DNA from: Lactobacillus huangpiensis
GTDB lineage: Bacteria; Bacillota; Bacilli; Lactobacillales; Lactobacillaceae
NCBI RefSeq assembly: GCF_019972815.1
Contig: NZ_BPPA01000001.1
Coordinates: forward strand, 341,280 to 405,279
DNA: 64,000 nucleotides
Reading direction: 5' to 3'
Below are positions 53,862 through 62,920 of this stretch, in pieces. The notes beneath the pieces are model-generated. The model saw only the letters and a program-made list of their open reading frames with translations. It did not search any database and was not told where the DNA came from. Position numbers and translations under genes: made by a program. Position 1 is the first letter of the stretch, and each line of letters begins with the position of its first letter.

Positions 53862-53952
53862 AGATTGTTACTATCAAATTAGGCGAGACTACTAGTAAAA
53901 CTGGTGAATTTTATATTATTCATCGGCTATTGCTAGTAGTCTCTTTTTTTTT
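53862..53952 (+). promoter_or_regulatory. RAT antiterminator site and leader terminator of the lac operon
   Basis: AGATTGTTACTATCAAATTA followed by GGCGAGAC (53862-53889) fits the ribonucleic antiterminator bound by BglG/LicT/LacT proteins. It overlaps the left arm of a terminator: GAGACTACTAG (53885-53895) with CTAGTAGTCTC (53933-53943) and T9. LacT binding would prevent the terminator. Confidence 0.88.
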
Positions 53953-53972
53953 CGTAAAAAAGGAACAAAGAT

Positions 53973-54836
53973 ATGCGCCTTAAAAAAATTTTTAATAATA
54001 ACAGCATTTTAGTTGATGTTGGGAAAGGACAAGAAGCAATTGTTTTCGGTAAGGGAGTGGGATTTGAACAAGGAAAAAACAGACATGTTGATTCTAGTAA
54101 AATTCAGAAGATTTTTTATTTAGATAATAAGAAAGATAAAGAATCGTTTGATTATTTATTTCATAATATTCCGGCAGACATAATTGCAGCAGTTTTTGCA
54201 GTTATTGAAAATGCAAGAATAAATTATCATTTCGAAGTTTATGATTCGATTTATTTAACATTAAGTGAACATATAAATGGAGCTTATAAATTGCTTTTAA
54301 CAGGAAGGTACCAAGAAAATGAGATCCCAGATTTAAGCGCAAAGTATCCTGAAGAATATCAAATAGCAAAAGAAGCACTTGTAATTATTAACAACAAGTT
54401 AGGCGTTGAGTTTCCAAATTCTGAGGTTAAAAGTATAGCCCTTCATTTTATCAATAGCAAGATTCCTAATGGCATTGCAAAGCATGAAGGCAAATCAAAA
54501 TATATTTTTGACACTTCCAAATTAATTAACGTTGTACTCAATGTATTAGACAACAATAATGTTTATCAAAACAGCAAAAATAGGGATAGTTTCAGGCGGT
54601 TTCTGATTCATCTGCAGTATCTGGCTAAAAGGCTTTGGCGCCCACCAGAAAAAAATGAATCTATTGATAAAAAGATTGAATGTGACATGATCAAAGCTTA
54701 TCCACGTTCGTATCAAATAACTCAGGAAATCTTTCAGGCGTTAGACGGTGAATTTGATTTTCATCCTTCTGATGCGGAAAGAGTGTATTTTATCATTCAT
54801 ATTCATCAAATATTAGGACAAGAAGAAAAGGAGTAA
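53973..54836 (+). CDS. lacT: BglG-family transcriptional antiterminator
   Basis: 287 residues. N-terminal CAT RNA-binding domain (about 1-56; I-F-N-N-N-S-I-L-V, G-K-G-V-G-F). Two PRD domains follow, each with conserved His (for example H-I-N-G-A and H-F-I-N; H-L-Q-Y-L-A-K-R and I-H-I-H-Q). PTS phosphorylation of these His sets its activity. It heads the operon it controls through the RAT site just upstream. Confidence 0.93.
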   Translation: MRLKKIFNNNSILVDVGKGQEAIVFGKGVGFEQGKNRHVDSSKIQKIFYLDNKKDKESFDYLFHNIPADIIAAVFAVIENARINYHFEVYDSIYLTLSEHINGAYKLLLTGRYQENEIPDLSAKYPEEYQIAKEALVIINNKLGVEFPNSEVKSIALHFINSKIPNGIAKHEGKSKYIFDTSKLINVVLNVLDNNNVYQNSKNRDSFRRFLIHLQYLAKRLWRPPEKNESIDKKIECDMIKAYPRSYQITQEIFQALDGEFDFHPSDAERVYFIIHIHQILGQEEKE

Positions 54837-54840
54837 AAAT

Positions 54841-55194
54841 ATGGTAACCAAAGAAGAAATTTCAATGGCTGGTTTTGAAATAGTTGCTTATGCAGGTGAC
54901 GCCAAGACTGCAATAATCAATGCTTTAGATGAAGCTAGAGGTGGCAACTACGATAAAGCCAGAGAATTGGTCAAAAGTGCAGATAGTTCACTAAATGATG
55001 CTCATAATGCACAAACAAAATTAATGAGTAAAGAAGCCAGTGGTGAAGAAATGGAGACTACATTCATTATGTCTCACGGGCAAGACACATTAATGACTAC
55101 AATGCTGCTTAGAGATGAAGCAAAGTATTTTATCGATTTATATGAAAAGTATAATTCCGCTTTAAAAGAATTGAATGAACTAAAAAATAAGTAA
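54841..55194 (+). CDS. lacF: PTS lactose/cellobiose-type subunit IIA
   Basis: 117 residues, all-helical. S-H-G-Q-D-T-L-M holds the phospho-His (His79) and the trimer-core Asp (Asp82); the second His of the usual H-x-Q-D-H-L-M is Thr here. Start lies 4 bp after lacT. Transfers phosphate to the IIB part of LacE. Confidence 0.92.
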   Translation: MVTKEEISMAGFEIVAYAGDAKTAIINALDEARGGNYDKARELVKSADSSLNDAHNAQTKLMSKEASGEEMETTFIMSHGQDTLMTTMLLRDEAKYFIDLYEKYNSALKELNELKNK

Positions 55195-55213
55195 TTAAGA
55201 AAGAGGTTTAAAA

Positions 55214-56968
55214 ATGAATGCTGTAATTAGGCAAATAGAAAAAGCGCAGCCGTTTTTTCAAAAAGTCGCTGCCAATAAATATTTGCGTGCGGTAAGAGAT
55301 GGCTTTATAGCTTTAATGCCAATCATTATCTTTTCAAGTATCTTTTTATTAATAGCAAATGTTCCTTTAATTTGGCACTTTGCCTGGCCCACTAAAGTGG
55401 CTAATGCTTTAAACATGTTTTACAACATGTCAATGGGCGTTTTAGCCTTGATGGCTTCTTCATCGGTTGCCAAGGCTTTAACTGATTCATTTAATCTAGA
55501 CTTGCCCAAAACAGACCAGATTCCAACAGTAGGTGTGCAGTTTACTGCTCAGGTTTCTTTTGTCTTAGTTGCTGTTGACACTTTAACTGATAAAATGAAT
55601 AATCTGTATTTTGCAGTTGCAATGATTGGTACTAAAGGCTTAATTTGTGCTTTCTTAGTAGCATTTATAGTGCCTAACGTCTACTATCAATGTTTTAAGC
55701 ATAACATCACAATTAAATTACCAGATGCAGTACCTCAAAATATTGCAGGAGCTTTTAAAAATATTATTCCTTTTGCAATAAGTACATTTTTCTTCTGGAT
55801 TTTTTCGTTAGCTTTTAGAGCTATGACTGGTACCAATCTAGCTGCTTGGATCATTCAGGTTTTATCACCTTTATTTACCGCAGCAGACGGGTATTTTGGC
55901 TTGGCAATAGTATATGGTGCGATGGCTTTCTTCTGGTTCATCGGAATTCAGGGACCATCAATTGTTGAACCGGCAGTCACTGCTATTTATTTAAGCAATG
56001 TTGAATTAAACTTGTCGGCTTGGAAAGCTGGTAATATTGCTGGCGCCAACAGAATTTTAGCTCAAGGTACGCAATACTTTGTTGCTACTTTGGGTGGTAC
56101 AGGTGCTACTTTAGTTATTACATTAATGTTTGCTTTCATGTCTAAGTCCAAGGAATTAAAAGCGGTTGGTCGAGCTGCTTCAATTCCAGTACTATTCGGG
56201 GTCAATGAACCGATTTTATTTGGAGCGCCATTAATTTTGAATCCGGTCTTCTTTATCCCCTTCATTTTGACACCAATTGCCAACGTCTGGCTTTTCAAGA
56301 TATTTGTTGATTTCTTCCATATGCCTGGTTTTATCTATAACCTTCCTTGGACTACGCCAGGAACACTTGGATTAATAATGGGTACTGGATTCTCAGTTGG
56401 TTCAATTATTTTGGCAATTTTGCTTTTAGTTGTAGATGTTGTAATGTACTACCCGTTCTTTAAAGCTTATGACATCCAAAAATGTGCCGAAGAAGCAGTA
56501 AAAGAAAATGCTGGCGCAAGTACTGCGACTAATGAAACTCAAACAGAAACTAATGCTAATAATGCGGAAACAGATAATTCAAGTAGTTCAGGACCAGAAA
56601 ATAATGTTGCAAGCGCAAGCAAGATTCCTTTAGCAAAAACAAAAGATGGCAAGAACCTAAATGTTTTGGTTCTTTGTGCTGGTGGTGGTACCAGTGGTAT
56701 TTTAGCAAAAGCGTTAAACAAGTTAGCTGCTGAAAACGATCTTCCATTAGCAGTAGCGGCCACTTCATTTGGTGCTCACCATGACTTGCTTTCAGGAATG
56801 GATATCGTTATTTTGGCACCGCAAATGAATGCAATGAAAGATGAACTGAAAAAGGAATGTGATAAGAATAACGCTAAAATGATTACGACTACTGGTAAGC
56901 AATATATAGATATGACACAACATGCTGACAAGTGTCTAGATCTCATAATTGCTAATATTTCAGAATAA
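55214..56968 (+). CDS. lacE: PTS lactose-type transporter, subunit IICB
   Basis: 584 residues. IIC membrane domain (about 1-430; G-I-Q-G-P-S-I-V-E-P and F-G-V-N-E-P-I-L-F-G-A-P). A Ser/Asn/Thr-rich linker leads to IIB (about 480-584) with V-L-C-A-G-G-G-T-S-G, whose Cys carries the phosphate. Brings in lactose as lactose-6-phosphate; related galactosides are possible. Confidence 0.92.
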   Translation: MNAVIRQIEKAQPFFQKVAANKYLRAVRDGFIALMPIIIFSSIFLLIANVPLIWHFAWPTKVANALNMFYNMSMGVLALMASSSVAKALTDSFNLDLPKTDQIPTVGVQFTAQVSFVLVAVDTLTDKMNNLYFAVAMIGTKGLICAFLVAFIVPNVYYQCFKHNITIKLPDAVPQNIAGAFKNIIPFAISTFFFWIFSLAFRAMTGTNLAAWIIQVLSPLFTAADGYFGLAIVYGAMAFFWFIGIQGPSIVEPAVTAIYLSNVELNLSAWKAGNIAGANRILAQGTQYFVATLGGTGATLVITLMFAFMSKSKELKAVGRAASIPVLFGVNEPILFGAPLILNPVFFIPFILTPIANVWLFKIFVDFFHMPGFIYNLPWTTPGTLGLIMGTGFSVGSIILAILLLVVDVVMYYPFFKAYDIQKCAEEAVKENAGASTATNETQTETNANNAETDNSSSSGPENNVASASKIPLAKTKDGKNLNVLVLCAGGGTSGILAKALNKLAAENDLPLAVAATSFGAHHDLLSGMDIVILAPQMNAMKDELKKECDKNNAKMITTTGKQYIDMTQHADKCLDLIIANISE

Positions 56969-56979
56969 AGGAGAATAAA

Positions 56980-58404
56980 ATGGCTTTATTAAATAGAGTA
57001 CAAAAATTGCCTCATGATTTCGTGTGGGGTGGTGCCACTGCCGCTTATCAAGTTGAAGGTAGCACTAAAGTTGACGGTAAAGGCAAAACGATGTGGGATG
57101 ATTACCTTAAAAAACAGGGTAGGTTTTCACCAGATCCTGCTAGCGACTTTTACAACCGGTATCCAGAAGATATTGGGCTTGCCAAAAAATATGGTTTAAA
57201 TGCTGTGCGCGTTTCAATTGCTTGGACCAGAATCTTTCCTGAGGGTTACGGTCAAGTAAATCAAAAGGGTGTGGAATATTATCATAAATTGTTCAAAGAA
57301 TGTCTTGATAATGGTATTGAACCTTACGTTAGCCTACATCATTTTGATAGTCCTAAAACTTTATTTGATAATGGTGACTGGTTAAACCGCAAGAATATTG
57401 ATTACTTTGTGGACTATGCCAAGTTTTGCTTTAATGAATTTAAAGAAGTAAAAAATTGGTTTACAATTAATGAACTAATTTCTTTAGCATATTCACAGTA
57501 CATTGCCGGTACTTTTCCACCAAACCATCATTTTGACGTTACTAGTGCAATTCAGGCTGAACATAACGAGTTAGTGGCACATGCCAGAGTGGTTAATTTA
57601 TATAAAGAGATGGGTTTACCAGGTAGAATTGGTCTAATTCATGTTATTCAACCAGTATATCCAATATCAACCAGCACCGAAGATAAACATGCAGCTAAAT
57701 TGCAAGATGCGTTTTTGAATAAATTTTTGCTTGACGGGACGTTCTTAGGCTATTACTCAGACGATACCATGGCATCAATTAATGAAATATTGCAGTTAAA
57801 TGATGCTCATTTGGATATTCAAGACGGTGACTTGGATATTCTCGCTAAAGCTGCATCACAAAATGATATTTTTGGTTTAAATTATTATCAAAATCAGTTT
57901 ATTAAAGCGTATCATGGCGAAAGTGAAAACCACTTTAACGGTACTGGTGACAAAGGTACTTCTTCCTTTAAGTTTAAGGGAGTAGGAGAAACTGTCAAAA
58001 AGCCAGGGGTACCGACAACTGATTGGGACTGGAATATTTTCCCACAGGGTCTCTATGACACATTAAAACGTATCAGTCATGATTATCCTAACTGCAAGAC
58101 AATTTATGTGACTGAAAATGGTTTAGGTTATAAGGATAAATTTGTTAGCCCAGATAAGATTATTGATGATACTCCAAGAATTGATTTCATTGATCAACAT
58201 GTCGCTGCCCTTTTAAAAGCTCGCAGTGAAGGAGTGAATGTCCAAGGCTACTTTGTATGGTCTTTGCAAGATCAATTTTCCTGGGCAAATGGCTACAACA
58301 AACGTTATGGTCTATTTTATGTAGATTTCAAAACTCAGAAGCGTTATGTTAAAAGGAGTGCTTTATGGTTTAAAGAATTAGCAGATACAATGAATAAAGA
58401 ATAA
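56980..58404 (+). CDS. lacG: 6-phospho-beta-galactosidase (GH1)
   Basis: 474 residues. GH1 start F-V-W-G-G-A-T-A-A-Y-Q; acid/base Glu in T-I-N-E-L; nucleophile in V-T-E-N-G-L. S-W-A-N-G-Y-N-K-R-Y has the Ser, Lys and Tyr spacing (0, +7, +9) that binds the 6-phosphate in LacG enzymes. Splits lactose-6-phosphate into glucose and galactose-6-phosphate. No tagatose-6-phosphate pathway genes are seen in the window. Confidence 0.95.
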   Translation: MALLNRVQKLPHDFVWGGATAAYQVEGSTKVDGKGKTMWDDYLKKQGRFSPDPASDFYNRYPEDIGLAKKYGLNAVRVSIAWTRIFPEGYGQVNQKGVEYYHKLFKECLDNGIEPYVSLHHFDSPKTLFDNGDWLNRKNIDYFVDYAKFCFNEFKEVKNWFTINELISLAYSQYIAGTFPPNHHFDVTSAIQAEHNELVAHARVVNLYKEMGLPGRIGLIHVIQPVYPISTSTEDKHAAKLQDAFLNKFLLDGTFLGYYSDDTMASINEILQLNDAHLDIQDGDLDILAKAASQNDIFGLNYYQNQFIKAYHGESENHFNGTGDKGTSSFKFKGVGETVKKPGVPTTDWDWNIFPQGLYDTLKRISHDYPNCKTIYVTENGLGYKDKFVSPDKIIDDTPRIDFIDQHVAALLKARSEGVNVQGYFVWSLQDQFSWANGYNKRYGLFYVDFKTQKRYVKRSALWFKELADTMNKE

Positions 58405-58427
58405 AATTTAAGCAACTAACTTAGTTT

Positions 58428-58459
58428 AAACCCCGAAATTGGATAAATTTCGGGGTTTT
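58428..58459 (+). terminator. Terminator of the lac operon
   Basis: 13-bp stem AAACCCCGAAATT (58428-58440) with AATTTCGGGGTTT (58446-58458). Confidence 0.92.
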
Positions 58460-58492
58460 CTAATGGTCAAAAAAGTTAATAAAGGTAAAAAT

Positions 58493-58528
58493 AAAGGGGA
58501 CCGAGTCCGATAGCGACATGAGCCCCTT
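58493..58528 (-). terminator. Probable terminator of the O-antigen-ligase-like gene
   Basis: On the minus strand AAGGGG and CCCCTT enclose a 23-nt loop with further short pairing (CTC/GAG-like), then TATTTTT. Confidence 0.6.
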
Positions 58529-58543
58529 AATTAAAATTGAATC

Positions 58544-60091
58544 TTATGATAAATTTGCAATTTTGTATTGTACTGCTTCCTTTTTACGAACTTGAACCAG
58601 GAGATTTCCCTCGACAAAAGCGAGAATAAAGCTCGCTGTTAAGAAGTCGACTACATTACCAGAGGAAAAAGCGGCCAGTAAGATGAAGCTGCTGGAAACT
58701 AATAAAGAACTGACTAAATAAGTACGTGCTGTCTTATATCTTAGCCACCTGTATGCTCCATAAATTAGTACTGCCAAGTATGGTCCGACAAAAAGTAACA
58801 TTCCGAGCCAGCCTAAAGAATATATTTGAGCAGTAAAATCACGCTCTAAATTAAAGATGTTGTTTTCTCGAATATACGAAATACCCAAAAATTTGTCTAG
58901 CTTGTTGTTATTGGTTTTGACTACTTGATCAAGCATTGCCTTTTCAATATGGCGGTTTTCCATTCGCGCTTGACCCGGTTCATTCATAATTTTGAGCCAA
59001 AATTCAGGATCATACTGATACGGATAACTTTTGAACACAAACTTAGGATTAAGAGCATATTCCTGATAATTTTTCTTAATGAAGTAACGTAAAAAATCCG
59101 CTCTTTTTTCACCACTAGGATACTTTTGCAGACCCGCAGCCAGCTCCTTTTTTTCATCAGTTAAGTCGTGGTCAGATTGTTTGGCTAAATAAATTTCATA
59201 ATTGTAACGTTGAATTGCCGGGCCAAAAGGCAGGATTACGAGAGATCCTACTTCGATCAAGACTGCAACTAAAAATGCCTTGCCGCCTTTTTTCACATCT
59301 TTAATTAGATATTTATGTAGACCAAACAGGATAAGACCAATTATTATGCCGCAAATAAGGCCAATTGCTGCTACTTTAGTACCAATCTCGATCATTGCCA
59401 GAGCCTGCACAACATTTAGCAAAACCGTATGCCAGCTAAATGAAGTAAAAAGGTAATACAGCATAAGGGGCAGCAGCATAAACAAGACTGCCGAGATCAT
59501 ATTAGTAAAGTTGAAGAAACCTTTAGAAGCCATATGGGAATAACCAATATTAGGATTAAAGAACCATTCAAAAATGTTGGCGCTGATGGTTCCCGTTTCA
59601 TATGATTTAAGGGATATGACAAAAAGGTTGGAAAGAACTATAGTGCCTGAAAAAAGTCCTGAAATACCCTCAATCACAAGTTGCAATTGTTTTTGATCAA
59701 AGTCTAATTCATTAGTCAAATAAAGAACTGTTAAAGGCAGTATCATTCTAATCAAATAAAAGATTTCCCCGCTCGCAGTATAGCCGTAATTGTTGGGGCT
59801 GACACTGGTAAAGTGCTGCACGTGCACTAAATGAAGTGCTGAATAGATGGCTAAAAGAACAATATAAAATAGTAACAATTTTTCCTGTGATAGTTTCTGC
59901 CAGGAATTTTTCGAGCTAAAGTAAAGACAAACCAGTACAGCCACAGCCAAAATACGGATAATTGTGGGCAAAGTAAATGGTAAAATATTGGCCAGAGTAC
60001 CATGGTAAAACCAATATAAATCTAAAAACGGTTGTATTAAAATGAACCAAAATAAGACAGTTCTTGCTTTTTCTTTCACTTTTTTCTCCAT
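58544..60091 (-). CDS. O-antigen ligase/polymerase-like membrane protein
   Basis: Start at Met 60091 is tentative (515 residues; no strong ribosome site). About 11-12 membrane helices, with a large extracellular loop at residues ~300-420 rich in charged residues, the topology of Wzy/WaaL-type proteins. F-N-F-T-N-M and G-W-L-G-M-L lie near membrane edges. Such proteins join or ligate surface glycans. No glycosyltransferases are nearby, so its polymer is unknown. Confidence 0.75.
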   Translation of the reverse strand: MEKKVKEKARTVLFWFILIQPFLDLYWFYHGTLANILPFTLPTIIRILAVAVLVCLYFSSKNSWQKLSQEKLLLFYIVLLAIYSALHLVHVQHFTSVSPNNYGYTASGEIFYLIRMILPLTVLYLTNELDFDQKQLQLVIEGISGLFSGTIVLSNLFVISLKSYETGTISANIFEWFFNPNIGYSHMASKGFFNFTNMISAVLFMLLPLMLYYLFTSFSWHTVLLNVVQALAMIEIGTKVAAIGLICGIIIGLILFGLHKYLIKDVKKGGKAFLVAVLIEVGSLVILPFGPAIQRYNYEIYLAKQSDHDLTDEKKELAAGLQKYPSGEKRADFLRYFIKKNYQEYALNPKFVFKSYPYQYDPEFWLKIMNEPGQARMENRHIEKAMLDQVVKTNNNKLDKFLGISYIRENNIFNLERDFTAQIYSLGWLGMLLFVGPYLAVLIYGAYRWLRYKTARTYLVSSLLVSSSFILLAAFSSGNVVDFLTASFILAFVEGNLLVQVRKKEAVQYKIANLS

Positions 60092-60137
60092 ATTATAAAT
60101 ATTTTCATGGTTTAATTTTAGGCAAAAACGCAGCAAA

Positions 60138-60166
60138 AAAAAAGAGCAGTGAATCTTTATTCACTG
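60138..60166 (-). terminator. Terminator of the small basic protein gene
   Basis: CAGTGAAT (60147-60154) with ATTCACTG (60159-60166); the minus strand continues with a long T-run. Confidence 0.88.
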
Positions 60167-60188
60167 TTTCTTAATTAAAAAATAGCTA

Positions 60189-60503
60189 TTAATCTTTTTT
60201 CTTGTCAGTATTTGCTTTTTCTTTGGCAGCTTTTTTAATTTTTTCTACTTTAACATCACTTTTGGCCAATGCTTGAATTTCTTTGATCTTCTTTTTAGGA
60301 ATGCTTTTCAAGTTTTTAAAATTCACTACAATTTTTTGATTAAGATCACTAACTGCAGTTCTGTCAGCAGGATCAAAATCAATGATTTTTAGCAGGGCAG
60401 AATTTTCGTAAATTTTTTCTACTTTACCTAAAAAAGGTTTAGTCAGTTCTTCTTCAGATTTAGCGCTAAGAATGTCATCTGCTTTCACATCTGCTTTTTT
60501 CAT
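60189..60503 (-). CDS. Small protein of unknown function with Lys-rich end
   Basis: 104 residues, good GAGAGGAAG site. N-terminal half has a beta-barrel-like pattern (G-K-V-E-K-I-Y-E-N-S-A-L-L-K-I) that recalls small RNA-binding folds, followed by K-A-A-K-E-K-A-N-T-D-K-K-K-D. Function not recognised. Confidence 0.65.
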   Translation of the reverse strand: MKKADVKADDILSAKSEEELTKPFLGKVEKIYENSALLKIIDFDPADRTAVSDLNQKIVVNFKNLKSIPKKKIKEIQALAKSDVKVEKIKKAAKEKANTDKKKD

Positions 60504-60597
60504 AATAAGTTTTACTTCCTCTCTTACCCATGTTTCATTATAATAGAAAGATATTATTATAAAAGCGAATTGTTTTCAAGTAAAGGAAGCCTGGATT

Positions 60598-61152
60598 TTG
60601 CAAAAATTAATTTTAATTGCTGGCCCCAGTGGTGCAGGCAAAACTACTGTTTCAGAATACTTAGCAAATAAGTTTGATATTCCCAGAGTCTTGACTCATA
60701 CTACCAGGCCAATTAGACCAGGAGAAAGTCCCGAGAGTTCTTATCATTTTGAAACTAACGACAGTTTTAAAAAACTGCATTTTTTTGAGCACGTTAAATA
60801 TGGCTCATATCAATATGGCTCGAGCAGAGAAGCATTAGAGAAAGCCTGGCTGGACCATGATATAGTATCCTTGATTGTTGATATTAAGGGAGCTGCTTCA
60901 TATTTGGCTGCAATCAATAAGCAAGTTTATTTTTTATATATTACTACCAGCTCTAAAGAGATGCTTGCTGAGCGTTTACTTAAAAGAGGCGATGATCCGT
61001 ATAAAATTAAGGAACGGCTAAGCGGTAGCGAGCTAAATGTGCTACCTGATAACTTGAAAAAAAATGCTCACATATTAATTAATGACAACTGGCAGCAGAC
61101 TGAAAAAGAACTCCTTACCATTGTTACAAGTCTTAGAAACTCGCCGAACTAA
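60598..61152 (+). CDS. Guanylate-kinase-like P-loop protein
   Basis: 184 residues from a TTG with AAAGGAAG 8 nt before. G-P-S-G-A-G-K-T-T (P-loop), T-H-T-T-R-P-I-R-P-G-E and H-F as in guanylate kinases. The family's Y-G-T-x-x-x-x-V reads Y-G-S-S-R-E-A-L. It is likely an accessory guanylate kinase homologue; activity not certain. Confidence 0.82.
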   Translation: MQKLILIAGPSGAGKTTVSEYLANKFDIPRVLTHTTRPIRPGESPESSYHFETNDSFKKLHFFEHVKYGSYQYGSSREALEKAWLDHDIVSLIVDIKGAASYLAAINKQVYFLYITTSSKEMLAERLLKRGDDPYKIKERLSGSELNVLPDNLKKNAHILINDNWQQTEKELLTIVTSLRNSPN

Positions 61153-61343
61153 TTAAATTACTTTTGTAAAAAAATATCCGTTTCAAAATAAAATTCTTAA
61201 CGTTTTGTAGCTCGTTTGAAACAAATGTGTAACATTAAATGAGTATTATAGAAAATGTCGAAGAAATATGGCGAATGATTTCTACTTATCATTTGTTGGA
61301 ATTACGAACGATTTTTGTATATGAACTAGAAAAGAGTTTAATT

Positions 61344-61835
61344 TTGAAACACAGACACTCAAAGAGATTATTTAAGTTAATAACTTTCATTGCTTTGTTT
61401 TTCACTAGTGCAACTAGTGTAACGGTAGTTAGTGCTGCCACTGCAAACGATGTCAGTGCCAGTAGTGTAACCAAAAAGCGAACAGCTGTAGCTAAATTAG
61501 CCAAAAAACAGGTAGGTAAAGGCTATGTATACGGAGCCACAGGTCCTTACTCTTTTGATTGTTCCGGTTTAGTACAATATGTGTATAAAAAAGCTGGAAA
61601 TAAAACTTTACCAAGAAGCACTTATTCTCAAGTAGCACAGGGTAAAAAAGTTTCATTAAAAAAGTTAAAGAAAGGTGATTTGCTTTTCTGGGGTTCTTCT
61701 ATTGAACCTTATCATGTTGGCATTTATGTTGGAGATAACCAATTTGTTCATGCAGCTACCCCAAGTCAGGGTGTTTTAAAGCAATCACTTAGTGCATATT
61801 TCTATCCTTCAGCTGCTAAACGTATACTAGATTAA
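61344..61835 (+). CDS. Secreted NlpC/P60 endopeptidase (short form)
   Basis: I chose the TTG at 61344 (163 residues) because it directly precedes a signal peptide and has AAAAGAG about 7 nt before; the ATG at 61239 would add 35 residues with no export logic. After the signal comes the NlpC/P60 domain: D-C-S-G-L-V-Q-Y catalytic Cys, Y-H-V-G-I-Y-V-G-D His, and V-H-A-A-T-P third residue. Cleaves stem peptides in peptidoglycan. It has no wall-binding domain. First of three paralogues in a row. Confidence 0.85.
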   Translation: MKHRHSKRLFKLITFIALFFTSATSVTVVSAATANDVSASSVTKKRTAVAKLAKKQVGKGYVYGATGPYSFDCSGLVQYVYKKAGNKTLPRSTYSQVAQGKKVSLKKLKKGDLLFWGSSIEPYHVGIYVGDNQFVHAATPSQGVLKQSLSAYFYPSAAKRILD

Positions 61836-61878
61836 TTAAGCTCTGATTCTAGATTTAAAATTTTAAAAAAGTAGGTTT

Positions 61879-61915
61879 GCCCTTTCAGGCAAAATAAAGA
61901 TGAAAGGGCTTTTTT
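61879..61915 (+). terminator. Terminator after the first NlpC/P60 gene
   Basis: GCCCTTTCA (61879-61887) with TGAAAGGGC (61901-61909), then T6. Confidence 0.85.
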
Positions 61916-62034
61916 ACTTACCGGTATTATTATTGTAACCTTATTGTAACAATATGCGAGTAAAATTGATTTTGTCACGTAGAAATAGAACTTAATTTAA
62001 AAATATTTAATGCAAATACGGGGGGATTTTGATT

Positions 62035-62766
62035 TTGAAAGTTAAAAGTAATTTAGTTAAATTTACTACTGCTGCTGCTTTGACCGTTACTGGATTTGGC
62101 ATTGCAAATGCAGTAAATACGAGTTCTGCTGCTACTAATGTTAAGGCTTCTACAAACAAGTTAAAAATCAATTATGTTCCTGGATATGGCATTAATGTGT
62201 GGGATAATTATGAAAATCCTACTTTTACTGGTAAAAGAATTAAGCACGGTAAAAAAGTGAGCATTTTAAGCACTGCGATTGATAAAAAGGGAAATACTTG
62301 GTATCAGATTGGTGAAAATCAATGGATTCAAGCTCGTTATACTGTCAAGCCAGGAGTTAAAATAGCAAAGGTTCAAGCTAGAGCTATCAAGAAAAAAAGT
62401 GTAAAAGAGGCAGAAAAAGTTGTTGATTTGGCAAACGCTGAAGTTGGAAAATCATACGCGTGGGGCGGAAACGGCCCTCAAGGTTTTGATTGTTCAGGTT
62501 TAGCTCAATATGTTTACAGCAAAGCTACTGGAGTAAACTTGAGTCGTACAACTTACTCACAAGTTAAGCAGGGCAAGAAAGTTTCAATGCAAAACTTAAA
62601 GCCCGGTGACCTTCTATTTTGGGGTTCATCAACAGCTCCATATCATGTAGGTATCTATGTTGGTGACAATCAATATGTACATGCTGCTACTCCAGCTCAA
62701 GGGGTTGTAAAAGAAAATTTAAGTTCATATTTCTATCCATCAGTTGCAAAACGTGTTCTTGAATAA
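62035..62766 (+). CDS. Secreted NlpC/P60 endopeptidase with N-terminal SLAP-like domain
   Basis: The TTG at 62035 lies 8 nt after GGGGGGA; the TTG at 62029 is too close. 243 residues. Signal peptide, then a SLAP/SH3-like domain (about 40-105: N-T-W-Y-Q-I-G-E-N-Q-W-I-Q-A-R-Y), then NlpC/P60 with D-C-S-G-L, Y-H-V-G-I-Y and V-H-A-A-T. Wall hydrolase. Confidence 0.88.
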   Translation: MKVKSNLVKFTTAAALTVTGFGIANAVNTSSAATNVKASTNKLKINYVPGYGINVWDNYENPTFTGKRIKHGKKVSILSTAIDKKGNTWYQIGENQWIQARYTVKPGVKIAKVQARAIKKKSVKEAEKVVDLANAEVGKSYAWGGNGPQGFDCSGLAQYVYSKATGVNLSRTTYSQVKQGKKVSMQNLKPGDLLFWGSSTAPYHVGIYVGDNQYVHAATPAQGVVKENLSSYFYPSVAKRVLE

Positions 62767-62783
62767 GAATAAGTTTGAAATTT

Positions 62784-62817
62784 AAAACACTTAGAAAATC
62801 TTCTAAGTGTTTTTTTA
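62784..62817 (+). terminator. Terminator after the second NlpC/P60 gene
   Basis: AAAACACTTAGAA (62784-62796) with TTCTAAGTGTTTT (62801-62813), then T's. Confidence 0.9.
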
Positions 62818-62920
62818 TTGCTAATTGATTGGTGTAACTTGATTAAAAATCTGAAGCGTTTAAAATAAAATTGAATACTAATTTTTGATCACATTAAGCT
62901 ATTGAAGGAGAGCTGATTTG

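Noticed and set aside
61239..61343. N-terminal extension of the first NlpC/P60 protein from ATG 61239
   Set aside because: It would place 35 charged residues before the signal peptide; TTG 61344 matches the start pattern of the neighbouring paralogue.
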